Notes: generated by a model from the letters alone, not told the origin. Positions 11,819-23,696 are shown, numbered from the stretch's first letter. The stretch: DNA of 37,531 nt from Nitrospiraceae bacterium (GCA_919902665.1 CAKKRK010000058.1:1-37531); one strand, 5' to 3'. A program made the numbers and translations.

Positions 11819-14800
11819 TTATGGCCGATGATACTCCTGCAATGTACGAATTGCTAAGCCCTTTTTGACGATCGCTTCGATACCCATCACCGCAGCATGC
11901 GCTCCCCTCATCGTCGTGAAATACGGAATGCTGCGATGAAGTGCTTCCCGCCGGATGGCCGACGAATCCAGATGCGCCGAGGCCGTTCGTACCGTATTCA
12001 CGACGAGGGCGATCGAGCCATTCTTGATATGATCGACGATGTGCGGCCTCCCCTCGGTCACCTTGTTCACAATCTCCACAGTAAGCCCGTGTTCACGCAA
12101 ATACCCCGCTGTCCCACTTGTTCCCTGAATACGCATCCCCAACGTGTTCAACGCCCTACCCACTTCCAACGCTGCGGGACGGTCGGAGGCTTTCACACTG
12201 ATAAAGGCAGTTCCTGACGTCGGCAACACCGCCCCTGCCCCTGCTTGTGATTTCGCGAACGCCCATCCGAAATCTCCGTCGATACCCATCACTTCACCGG
12301 TCGATTTCATCTCCGGTCCCAGCAGCACATCGACCCCAGGAAATCTATTGAATGGAAACACCGCTTCTTTGACCGAAAAATGTTTAGGGAAAGGAGCGCT
12401 CGTAAATCCAAGCTCCTTGAGCGTTCTCCCCATCATCACTTTCATGGCCAACTTTGCAAGTGGTACGCCGATCGCCTTGCTGACGAATGGCACGGTCCGA
12501 GATCCGCGTGGATTGACCTCAAGGACAAAAATCGTCTGCCCTTTGACGGCAAACTGTGCATTCATGAGTCCGACAACCCCCAACTCCAGCGCCAACATGC
12601 ACATCTGACGCTCAATCTCACGCACAATGGTCTTGTCGAGTGTATAGGGAGGAAGGGAGCAGGCCGAATCGCCAGAATGGACACCGGCTTCTTCGATATG
12701 CTCCATGATTCCTGCCACGACCACGGTTTCACCGTCCGAAATCGCATCAGCATCAACTTCGATGGCATCGGCCAGGTACTTGTCGATCAAGACCGGATGA
12801 TTGGGCGACGCCTTGACGGCGGAATGCATGTACTCCAGCAAGCCGGCTTCATCATAGACAATCTGCATCGACCGGCCACCCAACACATACGACGGACGGA
12901 CCATGACCGGATAGCTGATCCGTCCGGCGATCTGCACCGCTTCCTCAATGGATCGGGCGATTCCGCTTTCCGCCTGCCGTAACCCCAACCGATTGAGAAG
13001 TTCCCGGAACCGTTCTCGATCTTCCGCCAAATCGATCGCATCAGGACTAGTCCCGAGAATCTTCACACCGGCGTTCGAGAGCGAAAGTGCGAGTTTCAAC
13101 GGCGTCTGCCCTCCAAACTGCAAGACCACTCCGAGCGGCTGCTCACGATGCACAATATTGAGAACATCTTCGTGCGTCAGCGGCTCAAAGTACAGTCGAT
13201 CGGAGGTATCGTAATCCGTGCTTACGGTTTCCGGGTTGCAGTTGACCATAATCGTATCGACCGCTTCCTCCCGAAGCGCCATGGCCGCATGAACACAGCA
13301 GTAGTCAAACTCAATCCCCTGCCCGATTCGATTCGGGCCTCCGCCAAGAATCACGACCTTTTGTCGGTTTGATGGCCGGGCTTCACACTCCCTGCCGTAG
13401 GTGGAATAGAGATACGGTGTCTGCGACTCGAACTCAGCAGCACAGGTATCAACTCGTTTATAGGTGACTCCGCGTGCCCCTTGTTGTGTCCGTGCGGTCT
13501 GAACCACACCCGGCTCGCATCCGAGCAATTGTGCGATCCGATCATCCGAAAATCCGAGTTCTTTCGCCTCCCAGAGCAACTCACTACCCAACACGGCCGC
13601 TGGGTTGGCAGCATGACCAGCAAGCATGTGTTCGAAGTCCACCAGCTGTCTCACTTGGTCTAAAAACCAGGGATCTATCTTTGTCGTGGCAAACAGTTCC
13701 TCGTCCGTGAATCCCAGGCGCATGGCATCGGCCACATACCACAGTCGTTCTGCTACCGGTGTCCGCAGCACCCGGTTGAGCTTCTCGATCGCTTCTGACC
13801 GGTTAAACTCGGCTGGAATACCTCGATCAAGCCCAAACCTGGACGCCAACCCATTGAGGTTTAACTCCAGGGAGCGAATGGCTTTTTGGAGAGACTCCTT
13901 GAAGGTACGTCCGATCGCCATCACCTCCCCCACCGATTTCATCTGCGTCGTCAAGGTCGGATCGGCCCCCTTGAACTTCTGAAAAGCAAATCTCGGGATC
14001 TTAACAACGACGTAATCGATCGCCGGTTCAAAGGAAGCCTTCGTGACACCGGTAATGTCATTGGAGATCTCATCCAGCGTGTAGCCGATAGCGAGCTTGG
14101 CAGCGATCTTGGCGATCGGGAACCCGGTGGCCTTTGACGCCAACGCTGAACTTCGAGAGACCCGAGGATTCATTTCGATGACAACCATCTCCCCGTTGGC
14201 AGGGTTGATACCGAACTGAATGTTTGATCCTCCCGTATCAACCCCAATCTCTCGGATAATACGAAGTGCTGCGTTCCGCATCCGTTGGTATTCTTTATCG
14301 CTCAACGTCATGGCCGGCGCGACCGTGATACTGTCTCCTGTATGCACGCCCATCGGATCAAAATTTTCGATAGGGCAGACGATCACAACATTGTCTTTTA
14401 GGTCGCGCATGACCTCCAATTCATATTCTTTCCATCCAATGACCGACTCTTCGATCAGCACCTGACTGACCGGACTCATGGCCAGCGCCCAATCGATCAG
14501 CCGCTCGAATTCCTCACGATTGTACGCGATGTTTCCGCCAGTCCCCCCCATGGTAAAGGACGGCCGAATGATCGCGGGGAAGCCGACCGTCTCGAGAATG
14601 GCCAGCGCTTCCTGTCGCGTATGCGCCGTGCCGCTCTTCGGCACACGCAGGCCGATTCGATGCATCGCCTGTTTGAACGCATCCCGATCCTCCGCTTTAT
14701 GAATTGCTTCCGCTGACGCGCCGATAAGAGCAACTTTATATTTCTCGAGAACCCCTCGCTTCACCAATCCCATGGTGGTGTTCAGAGCTGTTTGCCCGCC

Positions 14801-15070
14801 CATGGTCGGAAGCAAGGCATCCGGGCGCTCTCGCTCGATCACCTTCTCAACCACATCTAAGGTAATTGGTTCGATATATGTCCGATCAGCCATCTCCGGA
14901 TCTGTCATGATCGTCGCCGGATTGCTGTTGATGAGAATAACTTTGTACCCCTCCGCTTTTAGGGCTTTGCAGGCCTGTGTGCCGGAATAATCAAATTCAC
15001 AGGCTTGGCCGATGACGATCGGACCGGAACCGATCATGAGGATTGACTGAATGTCCGTACGTTTTGGCAT
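11819..15070 (-). CDS. carB: Carbamoyl-phosphate synthase large subunit
   Basis: Makes carbamoyl phosphate from bicarbonate, ATP and ammonia delivered by CarA, for pyrimidines and arginine. The ATG at 15070 gives [17 protein letters not shown] and 1,083 residues, the usual length. The frame extends upstream to 15196, but that stretch lies in the preceding protease gene. Two ATP-grasp halves are visible: [18 protein letters not shown] in the first and [18 protein letters not shown] in the second, with [17 protein letters not shown] and [17 protein letters not shown] as metal/ATP sites. A C-terminal MGS-like allosteric domain (about 940-1083) contains GTSGTAGYL. It starts 17 bp after the M48 protease gene, with no clear SD. 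Confidence 0.97.
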   Translation of the reverse strand: MPKRTDIQSILMIGSGPIVIGQACEFDYSGTQACKALKAEGYKVILINSNPATIMTDPEMADRTYIEPITLDVVEKVIERERPDALLPTMGGQTALNTTMGLVKRGVLEKYKVALIGASAEAIHKAEDRDAFKQAMHRIGLRVPKSGTAHTRQEALAILETVGFPAIIRPSFTMGGTGGNIAYNREEFERLIDWALAMSPVSQVLIEESVIGWKEYELEVMRDLKDNVVIVCPIENFDPMGVHTGDSITVAPAMTLSDKEYQRMRNAALRIIREIGVDTGGSNIQFGINPANGEMVVIEMNPRVSRSSALASKATGFPIAKIAAKLAIGYTLDEISNDITGVTKASFEPAIDYVVVKIPRFAFQKFKGADPTLTTQMKSVGEVMAIGRTFKESLQKAIRSLELNLNGLASRFGLDRGIPAEFNRSEAIEKLNRVLRTPVAERLWYVADAMRLGFTDEELFATTKIDPWFLDQVRQLVDFEHMLAGHAANPAAVLGSELLWEAKELGFSDDRIAQLLGCEPGVVQTARTQQGARGVTYKRVDTCAAEFESQTPYLYSTYGRECEARPSNRQKVVILGGGPNRIGQGIEFDYCCVHAAMALREEAVDTIMVNCNPETVSTDYDTSDRLYFEPLTHEDVLNIVHREQPLGVVLQFGGQTPLKLALSLSNAGVKILGTSPDAIDLAEDRERFRELLNRLGLRQAESGIARSIEEAVQIAGRISYPVMVRPSYVLGGRSMQIVYDEAGLLEYMHSAVKASPNHPVLIDKYLADAIEVDADAISDGETVVVAGIMEHIEEAGVHSGDSACSLPPYTLDKTIVREIERQMCMLALELGVVGLMNAQFAVKGQTIFVLEVNPRGSRTVPFVSKAIGVPLAKLAMKVMMGRTLKELGFTSAPFPKHFSVKEAVFPFNRFPGVDVLLGPEMKSTGEVMGIDGDFGWAFAKSQAGAGAVLPTSGTAFISVKASDRPAALEVGRALNTLGMRIQGTSGTAGYLREHGLTVEIVNKVTEGRPHIVDHIKNGSIALVVNTVRTASAHLDSSAIRREALHRSIPYFTTMRGAHAAVMGIEAIVKKGLAIRTLQEYHRP

Positions 15071-15087
15071 GGTGTTGTGATGGTCGA

Positions 15088-16050
15088 TCAGCTGGACGGA
15101 AGCGCGGGACCAATCCGTGGGTGATACGGGACCGGCGGTACAGAGGGAGCATCGCCCTGCGCCGCATGATAATACCTCATGGCCTCCGGTAGCCACGTTT
15201 CAATCTGGTTGATACGCGCCAGATCGGAAGGGTGTGTGGACAAAAACTCCGGGATATTATGTTTCGACCGAAAACAGACCTTGTCGATCATCTGCCGGGG
15301 ACACCCGCTCATCCTCTCCCAAAATGGGACGGCCTCTCGAGGATCATAGCCAGCCTGCGCCATCAATCGAAGTCCGATATAGTCGGCCTCCGATTCCTGC
15401 TTTCTTCCAAACGGCAGAGAGACTCCAACTCCATAGGCACTCATTGCAGCCATTGCCGCATCCGGGCGTCCGACAGCGGCTCCGGCTGCCAACGCACCAA
15501 CTTGGCCGATCGTTTCAAGGATGCTTCGGCTATATCGCTCCGCCCCATGGCGTTGGAGCGCATGCGCCACCTCATGCCCAATCACAGTTGCTAAACCGTC
15601 TTCGTTCTTCGTGAGCTTCAGTATGCCCGTGAAGACGGCAACCTTGCCACCCGGAAGTGCGAAAGCATTGATCATGCGGTCGTCCCGAATAATGGCGAAC
15701 TCCCACTCATACTCTGGTTTATTGGCCACCGCGGCAATTCGCTGACCAACCCGATTGACCATCTCAGTTAACTCAGGATCGTTACTGATTGGAGCCTGTC
15801 GCAGTAATTCGCGATAGCCGCTGATGCCCATCGCAATTTCTTTCTCCTCAGAGATATAGATGAATTGATCTCGTGCCGTTCCCGGCGCGCGGACACATCC
15901 CCCCAGAGTTGCAAGCGCACTAGCCGCTGTTCCAAGACAGGAAAGGCACGTCACTCCCCACATTCCACGAGCCCAGTGGCGAAGCAATGCGCGACGCTCG
16001 ATGGGCGTTGAAAATAGGAGGTCGATCTGCTGATCTGCCGGCTCTGTCAT
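15088..16050 (-). CDS. M48-family zinc metalloprotease, probable lipoprotein
   Basis: Periplasmic-type M48 peptidase of the BepA/LoiP group. The N-terminus has a basic stretch (ERRALLRHW), a hydrophobic segment and LATLGGC at about Cys52 (numbered from the ATG chosen), consistent with a lipoprotein. The active site is HEVAH at about 159-163. The third zinc ligand is probably the Glu in [15 protein letters not shown] characteristic [10 protein letters not shown] follows near the C-terminus. The frame begins at a TTG (16068). I chose the ATG at 16050 (320 residues), but a GTG between them is possible. It may act in outer-membrane quality control (inference). Its position between sppA and carB in a pyrimidine operon is unusual. 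Confidence 0.85.
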   Translation of the reverse strand: MTEPADQQIDLLFSTPIERRALLRHWARGMWGVTCLSCLGTAASALATLGGCVRAPGTARDQFIYISEEKEIAMGISGYRELLRQAPISNDPELTEMVNRVGQRIAAVANKPEYEWEFAIIRDDRMINAFALPGGKVAVFTGILKLTKNEDGLATVIGHEVAHALQRHGAERYSRSILETIGQVGALAAGAAVGRPDAAMAAMSAYGVGVSLPFGRKQESEADYIGLRLMAQAGYDPREAVPFWERMSGCPRQMIDKVCFRSKHNIPEFLSTHPSDLARINQIETWLPEAMRYYHAAQGDAPSVPPVPYHPRIGPALPSS

Positions 16051-16131
16051 CTCGAATCTCACGATCAAGGCCGATTCTTATCATTTTACCAGTCTCGATA
16101 CTCCTAGTCATGCGACCGGCGCCTTCTCTCA

Positions 16132-17082
16132 CTATGGCATCCACATGTACATGAACTGGGGAGTTCCCCCACGGACAACTGCCATGAGATCAAGATCGGC
16201 AAGACTGGCGAGCCCACTCGGTGCCAAAAGCTTGGAATACATATTGTTGGAATATTCACCTGGACGTTGGTACGTCACGACTCTAGCTTCTGTGAGACCG
16301 GCTTTCTTCTTAGCTAACTCGATTGCGTCTTCGAGATAGCCGATCTCATCAACCAAACCAGCCTCCTTCGCTTGTTCTCCGGTATAGATTCGTCCATCAG
16401 CTAACCGTTTGATCTGCTCCATCTGTAAGTTAGAGCGGCCTTCCTGCACGACATTCAAAAACCGCTGATAAAACGAATCGATTAGTCCTTGGAAGATGGC
16501 ACGTTCTTCGGTCGTCATGGTCCGAAACGGCGAACCCATATCTTTGCGAGGCCCCGACGTCACAGCCGTAGCCTCCACGCCCACTTTCTCCAACAGCCCT
16601 CGCGCATTCATGGTGAGCATAATCACACCGATACTGCCGGTCACGGATGAAGGATGCGCCAGTACCGTGTCTGCGGCAGCAGCGATATAGTAGCCCCCTG
16701 ATGTACCCAGGTCCATGATGGATGCCACAATGGGAACCTTACGACTGGCTTTGAACGTTTTTAGCTCGTGATAAATAATATCCGACGCCGTCACCGTTCC
16801 CCCAGGCGTGTTAATGCGAAGCACAACTGCCTTGATGTTCTCATCCTTGGCCGCCCGGGTCAGCTGTTCCTTCACGCTTGCAATCATGCTGGGGGTGGGT
16901 CGCAACCCATCTTTTTCCTGAGAGCTGATCATTCCAGAAATTTCGATCAACAGCACTTTTGCTTTTCCGGTCCCGTCGACCTGCGCTTCTTGCAGAGGTC
17001 CGGGGCCTGGAAACAGCGGGAAATTAAACGTGCATCCAGACAGCACCAGTCCGATGACCCCAATGAGAACACGGTTATGCAT
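16132..17082 (-). CDS. sppA: Signal peptide peptidase SppA, short form, lipoprotein
   Basis: Serine protease that degrades cleaved signal peptides. The ATG at 17082 gives 316 residues starting with a lipoprotein signal whose lipobox Cys is residue 17 (VLSGC). The clan SK fold shows [19 protein letters not shown], the nucleophile Ser128 in [13 protein letters not shown], and Lys180 in [11 protein letters not shown]. The 52-residue Ser-Lys spacing is that of the single-domain Bacillus SppA rather than the duplicated E. coli form. The ATG overlaps the last codons of carA by 8 bp, so translation is coupled. The frame's upstream extension to 17205 lies inside carA and is not used. Confidence 0.92.
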   Translation of the reverse strand: MHNRVLIGVIGLVLSGCTFNFPLFPGPGPLQEAQVDGTGKAKVLLIEISGMISSQEKDGLRPTPSMIASVKEQLTRAAKDENIKAVVLRINTPGGTVTASDIIYHELKTFKASRKVPIVASIMDLGTSGGYYIAAAADTVLAHPSSVTGSIGVIMLTMNARGLLEKVGVEATAVTSGPRKDMGSPFRTMTTEERAIFQGLIDSFYQRFLNVVQEGRSNLQMEQIKRLADGRIYTGEQAKEAGLVDEIGYLEDAIELAKKKAGLTEARVVTYQRPGEYSNNMYSKLLAPSGLASLADLDLMAVVRGGTPQFMYMWMP

Positions 17083-18247
17083 GATGAGTCTCCATAAGAC
17101 GCACGAATTCATCGAACAAATAGGCAGCATCATGAGGTCCCGGTGCCGCTTCCGGGTGGTATTGGACCGAGAAGACCGGATGATCGAGACAGGCCATCCC
17201 CTCAATCGAGTAGTCGTTCAAGCTGACATGGGTGAGCGACAGTTGTCCGTAGCGAGTGTCAATTACGGGCAAGACGTTTGGTATGTCATGGAGAGGCATG
17301 GGACTCTGCACGGCAAAATTATGGTTCTGCGACGTAATTTCAACTTTTCTCGTCCGAAGATCCATCACGGGATGATTTGCCCCATGATGACCGAACTTTA
17401 GCTTATAGGTCTTGAGGCCGAAGGCCAAGCAGAGAATCTGATGGCCTAAACAGATGCCAAAAATCGGATAGCGGCCGATCAGTTTCTCCATTGTCTTCAC
17501 AGCATAGGGAAGGCCTTCTGGATCGCCAGGTCCATTTGAAAGGAAAATGCCGTCTGGCTTTAGAGCCGAGACTTCCTCTGCTGATGTCGCAGCTGGCACT
17601 ACCGTCACCTGACAGCCGACATCCACCAATCGTCTCAGAATGTTGTGTTTAATACCGAAATCATAGGCTACAACTCGCCAAGGCCTGGACGGTCCACGTT
17701 CCTTACCGTGTGCCAACGGTGCCCAATCTCCGGTTCCTGTTGTCCAGTCATATGGCTGTGCACACGTGACTTCAGCAGCCAAATCTCGACCGATAATGGC
17801 GGGAGCCTGTCTAGCTCGTTGCACAGCTCGATCGAGATCGAGATCACAATGCGTGATGATTCCCTGCTGTGACCCATACTCGCGTAAGTGCCTTGTCAAG
17901 GCTCTCGTATCGATGCCCTCGATCGCAACCACCTTTGCTTCCGCAAGTGATTCCTGAAGGGTCTGTCGGCTTCGCCAGTTACTGGCGAGACGGCTGGCTT
18001 CCATGACCACAAACCCCTCTGCCCATGACCGACCGGATTCTACATCTTCAGGTGTGACACCATAGTTTCCGATATGGGGACAGGTCATCGTGATGATCTG
18101 TCCTTTATAGGATGGATCGGTCAGAACCTCTTGATAACCGGTCATCGCCGTATTAAAGACGACCTCTCCAACCGTTTCGCCCTCGTAGCCAAGAGCGCGG
18201 CCTTCGAACACCGTTCCGTCTGCTAGTGCCAGTAATGCCTTTTTCAC
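17075..18247 (-). CDS. carA: Carbamoyl-phosphate synthase small subunit (glutaminase)
   Basis: Hydrolyses glutamine and channels ammonia to CarB. The 390-residue protein has the N-terminal CarA domain ([36 protein letters not shown]) and a class I glutamine amidotransferase domain. That domain contains [11 protein letters not shown], the nucleophile in [18 protein letters not shown], and the His-Glu pair in [12 protein letters not shown]. Translation starts at a GTG that overlaps the TGA of the upstream membrane-protein gene by 4 bp (GTGA). carA and carB are separated here by sppA and the M48 protease, which is uncommon. Confidence 0.97.
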   Translation of the reverse strand: MKKALLALADGTVFEGRALGYEGETVGEVVFNTAMTGYQEVLTDPSYKGQIITMTCPHIGNYGVTPEDVESGRSWAEGFVVMEASRLASNWRSRQTLQESLAEAKVVAIEGIDTRALTRHLREYGSQQGIITHCDLDLDRAVQRARQAPAIIGRDLAAEVTCAQPYDWTTGTGDWAPLAHGKERGPSRPWRVVAYDFGIKHNILRRLVDVGCQVTVVPAATSAEEVSALKPDGIFLSNGPGDPEGLPYAVKTMEKLIGRYPIFGICLGHQILCLAFGLKTYKLKFGHHGANHPVMDLRTRKVEITSQNHNFAVQSPMPLHDIPNVLPVIDTRYGQLSLTHVSLNDYSIEGMACLDHPVFSVQYHPEAAPGPHDAAYLFDEFVRLMETHHA

Positions 18248-18765
18248 GACTGCTTTCTATTCAGATCAAGTGAACCATTCACCTTGATCACGACAAGCAC
18301 GATGCCCAAGACCAGATTCACCATATACAACGACCGAGTCGGCATAAGCACACGAAACAGCGCCTCTAACGCCGCTTTCTTGGCTGTCTCATCTTTTGTT
18401 GCGAATGCCTGGGCTTGAAGCGCCACGGCATTGGGGTGCAATACCATCATGATGAGCCCGGCTATGAGCACCATGCTGGCCAGGACGATCACCTCACCCC
18501 GACCGACCGCCACGATTGGATTCCCACTCCACCAACGATACCACACCGCAGCGCTGAGGATCACACAAGCTCCGATGACGAAACGATGGTACCCGTCGAA
18601 TGCTCGGGTCAACAACATGCCCCCAGAATCCTGTCCTCCGAATGTATTGAACACCGCCGGGATCACCGCTCCGCTCAGTACAATCATGCCTCCAACCCAG
18701 ACAGCCAGCGCGACCCACTCAAGAGCAAGACACCCGACCATCCCCCAGTGGGGCAACCGTCGCAC
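18244..18765 (-). CDS. DUF4149/TMEM205-like integral membrane protein
   Basis: Small 173-residue membrane protein with about four hydrophobic helices (roughly 10-38, 60-78, 90-108 and 146-164). The N-terminal helix motif [17 protein letters not shown] and a later [19 protein letters not shown] resemble DUF4149 proteins. The family has no assigned reaction, so I give no function. The start is a GTG four bases after the pyrC stop, with GGAG about 10 nt upstream. Its end overlaps the carA GTG. The tight packing makes it an obligate member of the pyrimidine transcript. Confidence 0.8.
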   Translation of the reverse strand: MRRLPHWGMVGCLALEWVALAVWVGGMIVLSGAVIPAVFNTFGGQDSGGMLLTRAFDGYHRFVIGACVILSAAVWYRWWSGNPIVAVGRGEVIVLASMVLIAGLIMMVLHPNAVALQAQAFATKDETAKKAALEALFRVLMPTRSLYMVNLVLGIVLVVIKVNGSLDLNRKQS

Positions 18766-18769
18766 AGCA

Positions 18770-20056
18770 CTACTGCTCCACCGGACCGTCCTCGAACACT
18801 ATCTTGCCCCCTACAATGGTTGTCGTCACTCGCCCTTTCACCTTCCACCCCACAAACGGCGTATTGCGGCTCTTGGATCGAAACTTGGACGGGTCAACTT
18901 CCCACAGTTCTTGCGGATCGATGAGGACGACATCGGCATCAGCACCGACCGTCAACGTCCCTTTCTTGAGTCCGAATGCCGCAGCCGGAGCCGAGGTCAG
19001 TTTCTGAATCGCTTGTTCCAGCGACAGCACCCCTTCCTCTACCAACCCCAACGTCAGCGGAAGCGCCGTCTCAAGTCCCACGATTCCGAATGGGGCCTCG
19101 GTGAAATCCTGCTGTTTCTCCTGCGTCGCATGGGGGGCATGATCGGTCGCAATCACATCGATCGTGTCGTCCCGCAAGCCCTCCTTGATCGCCTGGACAT
19201 CGGCCCAGGTACGCAGAGGGGGATTCATCTTGGCGTGGGTGTTATAGCCGCGCACTAGTTCTTCCGTCAGCGTAAAATGATGAGGACAGGCTTCGGCCGT
19301 CACGCGGATACCCCGAGCTTTCGCCTCCCGCACCATGCGAACAGACCCGGCGGTGCTGATATGGGCAAGATGCAAACGAGCTCCTGTCAGCTCCGAAAGT
19401 GAGAGATTCCGCGCCACCATCACATCTTCAGCTGCTGACGGGATCCCCGGCAACCCAAGCTCGGTTGAGATCAACCCCTCATTCATACAGCCGCCTTCTG
19501 CCAGATGCAGATCCTCGCAATGGTCGACGACTGTCAGATCAAAGGCCACGGCATATTCCATCGCTCGCCGCATCACCAGGCTGTTCATGACCGGCTTACC
19601 ATCATCAGAAATCGCCACGCAGCCAGACCGCCGTAAATCACCGATCTCCGCGAGTTCCTTCCCTTCCGAGCCTTTTGTGATGGCACCAATCGGCAACACA
19701 TTGGCGAGGCCGGCCAGCCGGGATCGCTCCAAGATAAACTCCGTGACGGCTTGATTGTCATTCACCGGGTTCGTGTTGGGCATGCAGCACACCGTTGTAA
19801 ATCCGCCCGCAACCGCCGCAGCACTGCCACTCTGAATCGTTTCTTTGTACTCGAATCCCGGTTCCCGAAAGTGGACGTGGACATCAACGAACCCCGGTAC
19901 CACCAACTTCCCCGTAGCGTGAATGGTCCGGCCGCCGACCGGGGCTGAAAGATTCGACCCCAGTGCGACAATCTGACCGTTCTCGATCAGCACATCGGCG
20001 ATGCCGTCAAACTTACCTGGATCAATGACCCGACCACCCTTAATCAATATCGACAC
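18770..20056 (-). CDS. pyrC: Dihydroorotase, class I
   Basis: Cyclises carbamoyl-aspartate to dihydroorotate, third step of UMP synthesis. It is an amidohydrolase with the metal-binding HxH in VDVHVHFREPG (His60, His62), then VCCMPNTNPV, DHCEDLHLAEGG, HLAHIST and the catalytic-Asp motif ATDHAPHA. A GTG start at 20056 is preferred over the ATG at 20074 because GAGGAG lies 6 nt upstream of the GTG. It gives VSILIKGGRVIDPG and 428 residues, the class I length. All metal ligands are present, so it should be an active enzyme rather than the inactive PyrC-like subunit found with some PyrB proteins. The gap after pyrB is 29 bp. Confidence 0.96.
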   Translation of the reverse strand: MSILIKGGRVIDPGKFDGIADVLIENGQIVALGSNLSAPVGGRTIHATGKLVVPGFVDVHVHFREPGFEYKETIQSGSAAAVAGGFTTVCCMPNTNPVNDNQAVTEFILERSRLAGLANVLPIGAITKGSEGKELAEIGDLRRSGCVAISDDGKPVMNSLVMRRAMEYAVAFDLTVVDHCEDLHLAEGGCMNEGLISTELGLPGIPSAAEDVMVARNLSLSELTGARLHLAHISTAGSVRMVREAKARGIRVTAEACPHHFTLTEELVRGYNTHAKMNPPLRTWADVQAIKEGLRDDTIDVIATDHAPHATQEKQQDFTEAPFGIVGLETALPLTLGLVEEGVLSLEQAIQKLTSAPAAAFGLKKGTLTVGADADVVLIDPQELWEVDPSKFRSKSRNTPFVGWKVKGRVTTTIVGGKIVFEDGPVEQ

Positions 20057-20085
20057 GCAACGCTCCTCTCTCATGAATCATCAGA

Positions 20086-21009
20086 TTAGGAATTTGCCCC
20101 GGACATGAGGTACAGAATTCCCATGCGCACGGCGACGCCATTGGCCACCTGGTCGAGAATCACCGAGGACAAACTATCGGCGACATCTGGCGCAATTTCC
20201 ACTCCTCGGTTAATCGGTCCCGGGTGCATCACGATCGCGCCGGCGTCGGCCAGTCGCATTCGCTCAGCAGTCAAGCCATAGAGCCTTGAGTATTCCCGGA
20301 TCGTCGGAAACTGCGCGCGTCCCTGCCGCTCCAACTGCAGCCTGAGCATCATAATCACATGTACGTCGCGCAAACCTTCATCCATGTTGTAGTAAACTTT
20401 CGGGCCTAGTTTCTCCACCCGACTCGGCATCATCGTTGGCGGTCCCACCAGACGCACCTCGGCGCCCAGTTTGATGAGCGCATAGATATTCGATCGAGCC
20501 ACACGGCTATGCGACACATCTCCCACGATCGCCACGCGCAGCCCATTGAAATTCATCCCTCGTTGCCGAATCGTGTAGAGATCGAGCAACGCCTGTGTCG
20601 GGTGCTCATGCCATCCATCGCCTGCGTTAATGACAGATGACTTGACGCCATGCGCCAGGGTTTCAGCGGCACCGGCCGAGGAGTGGCGGAGGACGATGAT
20701 GTCTGCCTGCATGGCTTCTATGTTCCGCGCGGTATCAAGCAAGGTCTCTCCCTTCACCACACTGCTGGAGGAAGGAGAAAAGTTAATCACGTCGGCGCTG
20801 AGACGCTTGGCCGCCAATTCAAAGGACGTACGCGTTCTGGTGCTCGGCTCAAAGAAAAGATTCACGACGGTCTTGCCTCGGAGAGCCGGCACTTTTTTGA
20901 TTTCGCGCCCAGTCACTTCCTTGAAAGAATCTGCTGTCTCCAGGACAAGCATGATCTCGTCCACAGACAACGAAGCGAGGCTCAGCAGATCTTTGCGCTT
21001 GAGGCTCAT
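20086..21009 (-). CDS. pyrB: Aspartate carbamoyltransferase catalytic subunit
   Basis: Joins carbamoyl phosphate and aspartate, the committed step of UMP synthesis. The ATG at 21009 has GGAGG 5 nt upstream and gives 307 residues, the usual length. Motifs are [19 protein letters not shown] (carbamoyl-phosphate site, about 52-70), [28 protein letters not shown] and [11 protein letters not shown]. No regulatory pyrI gene follows. Absence of PyrI together with an upstream PyrR attenuator suggests control at expression rather than by CTP allostery (inference). It starts 13 bp after the pyrR stop. Confidence 0.97.
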   Translation of the reverse strand: MSLKRKDLLSLASLSVDEIMLVLETADSFKEVTGREIKKVPALRGKTVVNLFFEPSTRTRTSFELAAKRLSADVINFSPSSSSVVKGETLLDTARNIEAMQADIIVLRHSSAGAAETLAHGVKSSVINAGDGWHEHPTQALLDLYTIRQRGMNFNGLRVAIVGDVSHSRVARSNIYALIKLGAEVRLVGPPTMMPSRVEKLGPKVYYNMDEGLRDVHVIMMLRLQLERQGRAQFPTIREYSRLYGLTAERMRLADAGAIVMHPGPINRGVEIAPDVADSLSSVILDQVANGVAVRMGILYLMSGANS

Positions 21010-21022
21010 GGGATCCTCCGAT

Positions 21023-21738
<716 letters not shown>

Positions 21739-21752
21739 TTAAAGGTTTCGTC

Positions 21753-21781
21753 ATCCTACTGGAACCTCCAAACCCTGTCAA
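21753..21781 (-). promoter_or_regulatory. Sigma-70 promoter of the pyr operon
   Basis: Minus strand: TTGACA (21781-21776), a 17-nt spacer and TAGGAT (21758-21753). The -35 is perfect and the -10 matches 4 of 6. The expected start is near 21746, only about 8 nt before the PyrR hairpin and about 157 nt before the pyrR ATG. Confidence 0.8.
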
Positions 21782-21912
21782 CTTCTTGAAGGGGACACAA
21801 AGCAGTTAAGGAGTGACTATACGAACTACGACGTGCAGGAGTCCTTCGCGATCAACCCATGCCATGAACAGTTGACTTCTGCCGTAGCGAGAACGATGTG
21901 CGGCCATATCCG

Positions 21913-22800
21913 ATGAATGACTTGAAAGACCGATGCTCCAGAATTCTGCTCCTTGCCCACCTGCTTCTGATGTCTGCCTGTACCCAAGCGGCATTCACAG
22001 CCGCCAACCTTCCCACCCACTTGGTCGAGATGGCTGTTGAGCATGATCGGGCGTATGGCTCAGAGCTATTACAGAAACTCGACGTCTACATTCCAGCCAA
22101 CACTATGGAGAAACAACTCGACGTGCTTGTCTTTTTTTATGGTGGACGCTGGACCTATGGGGCCAAGGAAGATTATCGGTTTGTCGCTGCGACATTCGTA
22201 AAGGAGGGCTTTATTGTCGTCATTCCCGATTACAGAAAGTATCCCCAAGTGCGCTTTCCAGTATTCGTCGAAGACGGGGCGAGGGCTCTGGCCTGGGTTT
22301 CTGATCACATCGTCGAGTGGCACGGCAATCCTGCTCGAATCCATGTGGTAGGGCATTCCGCCGGAGCTCATATCGGCGCGTTGCTCGCCGCTGATCCCCA
22401 CTACCTTGCCGACGTGGGGAAAGACCGCTCACTGACCGTTCACGATTTCGCCGGCCTCGCCGGCCCCTACGCCTTTACTCCTGACGAACCTGATCTGGAA
22501 GACATATTCGGCCCACCGCAGAGTTATCCAAACATGCAGGTCACCACGTTCATCGACGGTACACAACCGCCGATGCTGCTGCTCTACGGCAACAAAGACA
22601 CAGCCGTGAAACTTGCCAATCTTGAAAGGCTGGAGCAGCGTATCAAGCAACGAGGCGGCTGTGTACGATCACGCATCTATCCGAATGCCGATCACACCGA
22701 TCTTATCGGAGCCCTGTCATGGTGGAACCGACAGAGAGTCCCCGTCGTGGAAGACATCACAAAGTTCTTCGGAGCATGTCGTGCAGCAGGAGTCGAGTGA
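21913..22800 (+). CDS. Alpha/beta-hydrolase (esterase/lipase type), probable lipoprotein
   Basis: Serine hydrolase of the carboxylesterase/BD-FAE-like superfamily; substrate unknown. The ATG at 21913 gives 295 residues with a lipoprotein-type signal (hydrophobic about 11-20, LMSAC with Cys23). FFYGGRW (74-80) occupies the oxyanion-hole position normally HGGGW. The nucleophile elbow is GHSAGAHIG with Ser149. Candidate acid and base are the Asp in LYGNKDTAV (about 227) and the His in NADHTD (about 258). It is monocistronic, divergent from the pyr operon and convergent with the YqgE-like gene. The exact ester substrate cannot be told from sequence. Confidence 0.82.
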   Translation: MNDLKDRCSRILLLAHLLLMSACTQAAFTAANLPTHLVEMAVEHDRAYGSELLQKLDVYIPANTMEKQLDVLVFFYGGRWTYGAKEDYRFVAATFVKEGFIVVIPDYRKYPQVRFPVFVEDGARALAWVSDHIVEWHGNPARIHVVGHSAGAHIGALLAADPHYLADVGKDRSLTVHDFAGLAGPYAFTPDEPDLEDIFGPPQSYPNMQVTTFIDGTQPPMLLLYGNKDTAVKLANLERLEQRIKQRGGCVRSRIYPNADHTDLIGALSWWNRQRVPVVEDITKFFGACRAAGVE

Positions 22801-22817
22801 TTGAATCGAACGGGGCT

Positions 22818-22836
22818 AGGTCGCTTAAGACGACCT
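22818..22836. terminator. Hairpin between convergent genes, possible bidirectional terminator
   Basis: AGGTCG-CTTAAGA-CGACCT is a perfect 6-bp stem with a 7-nt loop in the 76-bp gap between the hydrolase gene (plus) and the YqgE-like gene (minus). There is no T-tract on either side, so termination is only suggested by position. Confidence 0.4.
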
Positions 22837-22876
22837 CACCTTCCCAACAGGCGCACAGAGAAACCGGTCTACCCGT

Positions 22877-23512
22877 TTATCGTGCAATGGAAATAGTTCT
22901 GGGGGCCTGAAGACGGCTGATGCTGTCCGGCCAGAGTGTGGCCGGGTCTTCGTCGAAGATATTGAACGCATTCGATGGCAAGACCCCCCATGCCCCTTCG
23001 AGCATTTCATGTTCGAGTTGCCCCGGTGCCCATCCAGCGAATCCTGAAAACGCGCGGAAGGTCTCGGTCGATTTAGGCTGAGTCATGATACGTTCCAGGA
23101 CGCGAGGTGTGCCCACGTAGATTCTATCGACAATCTGACGAGTATCAGGCAAGAGCTGCGTGAGTCTGAACAACAGGACCAGCTGCGTTTGCTCGACTGG
23201 CCCTCCGGCAAACAACCGGTGAGTAGTACGCTTCAGCGCAGTAAAATCCGGCAAGACTTCGGATACCAGCACATTCGTGGCGCGGTTCAGAATGAGCCCA
23301 ACCGTCCCGCCTCGTCCGTGTTCGATAATGAGCAGGACGGTTTGATGAAAGTTGGGATCACTCAGCGAGGGACTCGCGACCAAGAGTATGCCCTTTTCGA
23401 GCGACCCAGGCGAAAACTCTTGTTGAGCCTGAGCCGATAACGTGGATACAAGGAACAAGATTCCCATAAGGAGGGTGCTTCTCGTAATGTTCCGCACCAC
23501 AACAAGAGCCAA
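22877..23512 (-). CDS. YqgE/AlgH (DUF179) family protein with a signal peptide
   Basis: The 211-residue protein contains the full YqgE/AlgH domain: GSLEKGILLVASPSLSDPNFHQTVLLIIEHGRGGTVGLILNR near the N-terminus and FSGFAGWAPGQLEHEMLEGAW further on. Ahead of the domain is a 30-residue extension with basic residues, a hydrophobic core (LLMGILFLVSTL) and an AQA cleavage-like site. Most family members are cytoplasmic and lack this. The biochemical role of the family is not settled. The start is a TTG with AAGG 7 nt upstream; GTG codons just downstream or the ATG at residue 16 are alternatives. It is divergent from the Sel1 lipoprotein gene. Confidence 0.85.
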   Translation of the reverse strand: MALVVVRNITRSTLLMGILFLVSTLSAQAQQEFSPGSLEKGILLVASPSLSDPNFHQTVLLIIEHGRGGTVGLILNRATNVLVSEVLPDFTALKRTTHRLFAGGPVEQTQLVLLFRLTQLLPDTRQIVDRIYVGTPRVLERIMTQPKSTETFRAFSGFAGWAPGQLEHEMLEGAWGVLPSNAFNIFDEDPATLWPDSISRLQAPRTISIAR

Positions 23513-23641
23513 GATTTCACCTTGATGCCAAGGTTAACAAATATCTTTTCTCTTCAGTGAAAGCAACAGGGCGTGGCAGAAGAAGCTCGTGATGGTACGC
23601 TTGGTATGGTAGCTTTCTAGAGAGCGAGATGTGCTAGAGTA

Positions 23642-23689
23642 GTTCCTGCATTGGCTGCTGCTCAGATAGGCAGCAGCCAATGCAGGAAC
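23642..23689. repeat. Perfect 20-bp inverted repeat upstream of a Sel1-repeat gene
   Basis: Bases 23642-23661 are the exact reverse complement of 23670-23689, with an 8-nt loop between them. The right arm ends in AGGAAC, which is the best SD for the ATG at 23697. No T-tract follows. It could be an RNA switch hiding the SD, an operator for the divergent pair, or a mobile palindromic repeat. The sequence alone does not decide. Confidence 0.9.
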
Positions 23690-23696
23690 GTTTCGA

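Noticed and set aside
12380..12982. 200-codon plus-strand frame
   Set aside because: Antisense to carB, which is intact on the minus strand.
15071..15196. Upstream extension of carB
   Set aside because: It lies inside the M48 protease gene; the ATG at 15070 gives the canonical CarB N-terminus.
18431..19258. 275-codon plus-strand frame
   Set aside because: Antisense to the DUF4149 gene and pyrC; composition is Arg/His/Pro-rich without any domain.
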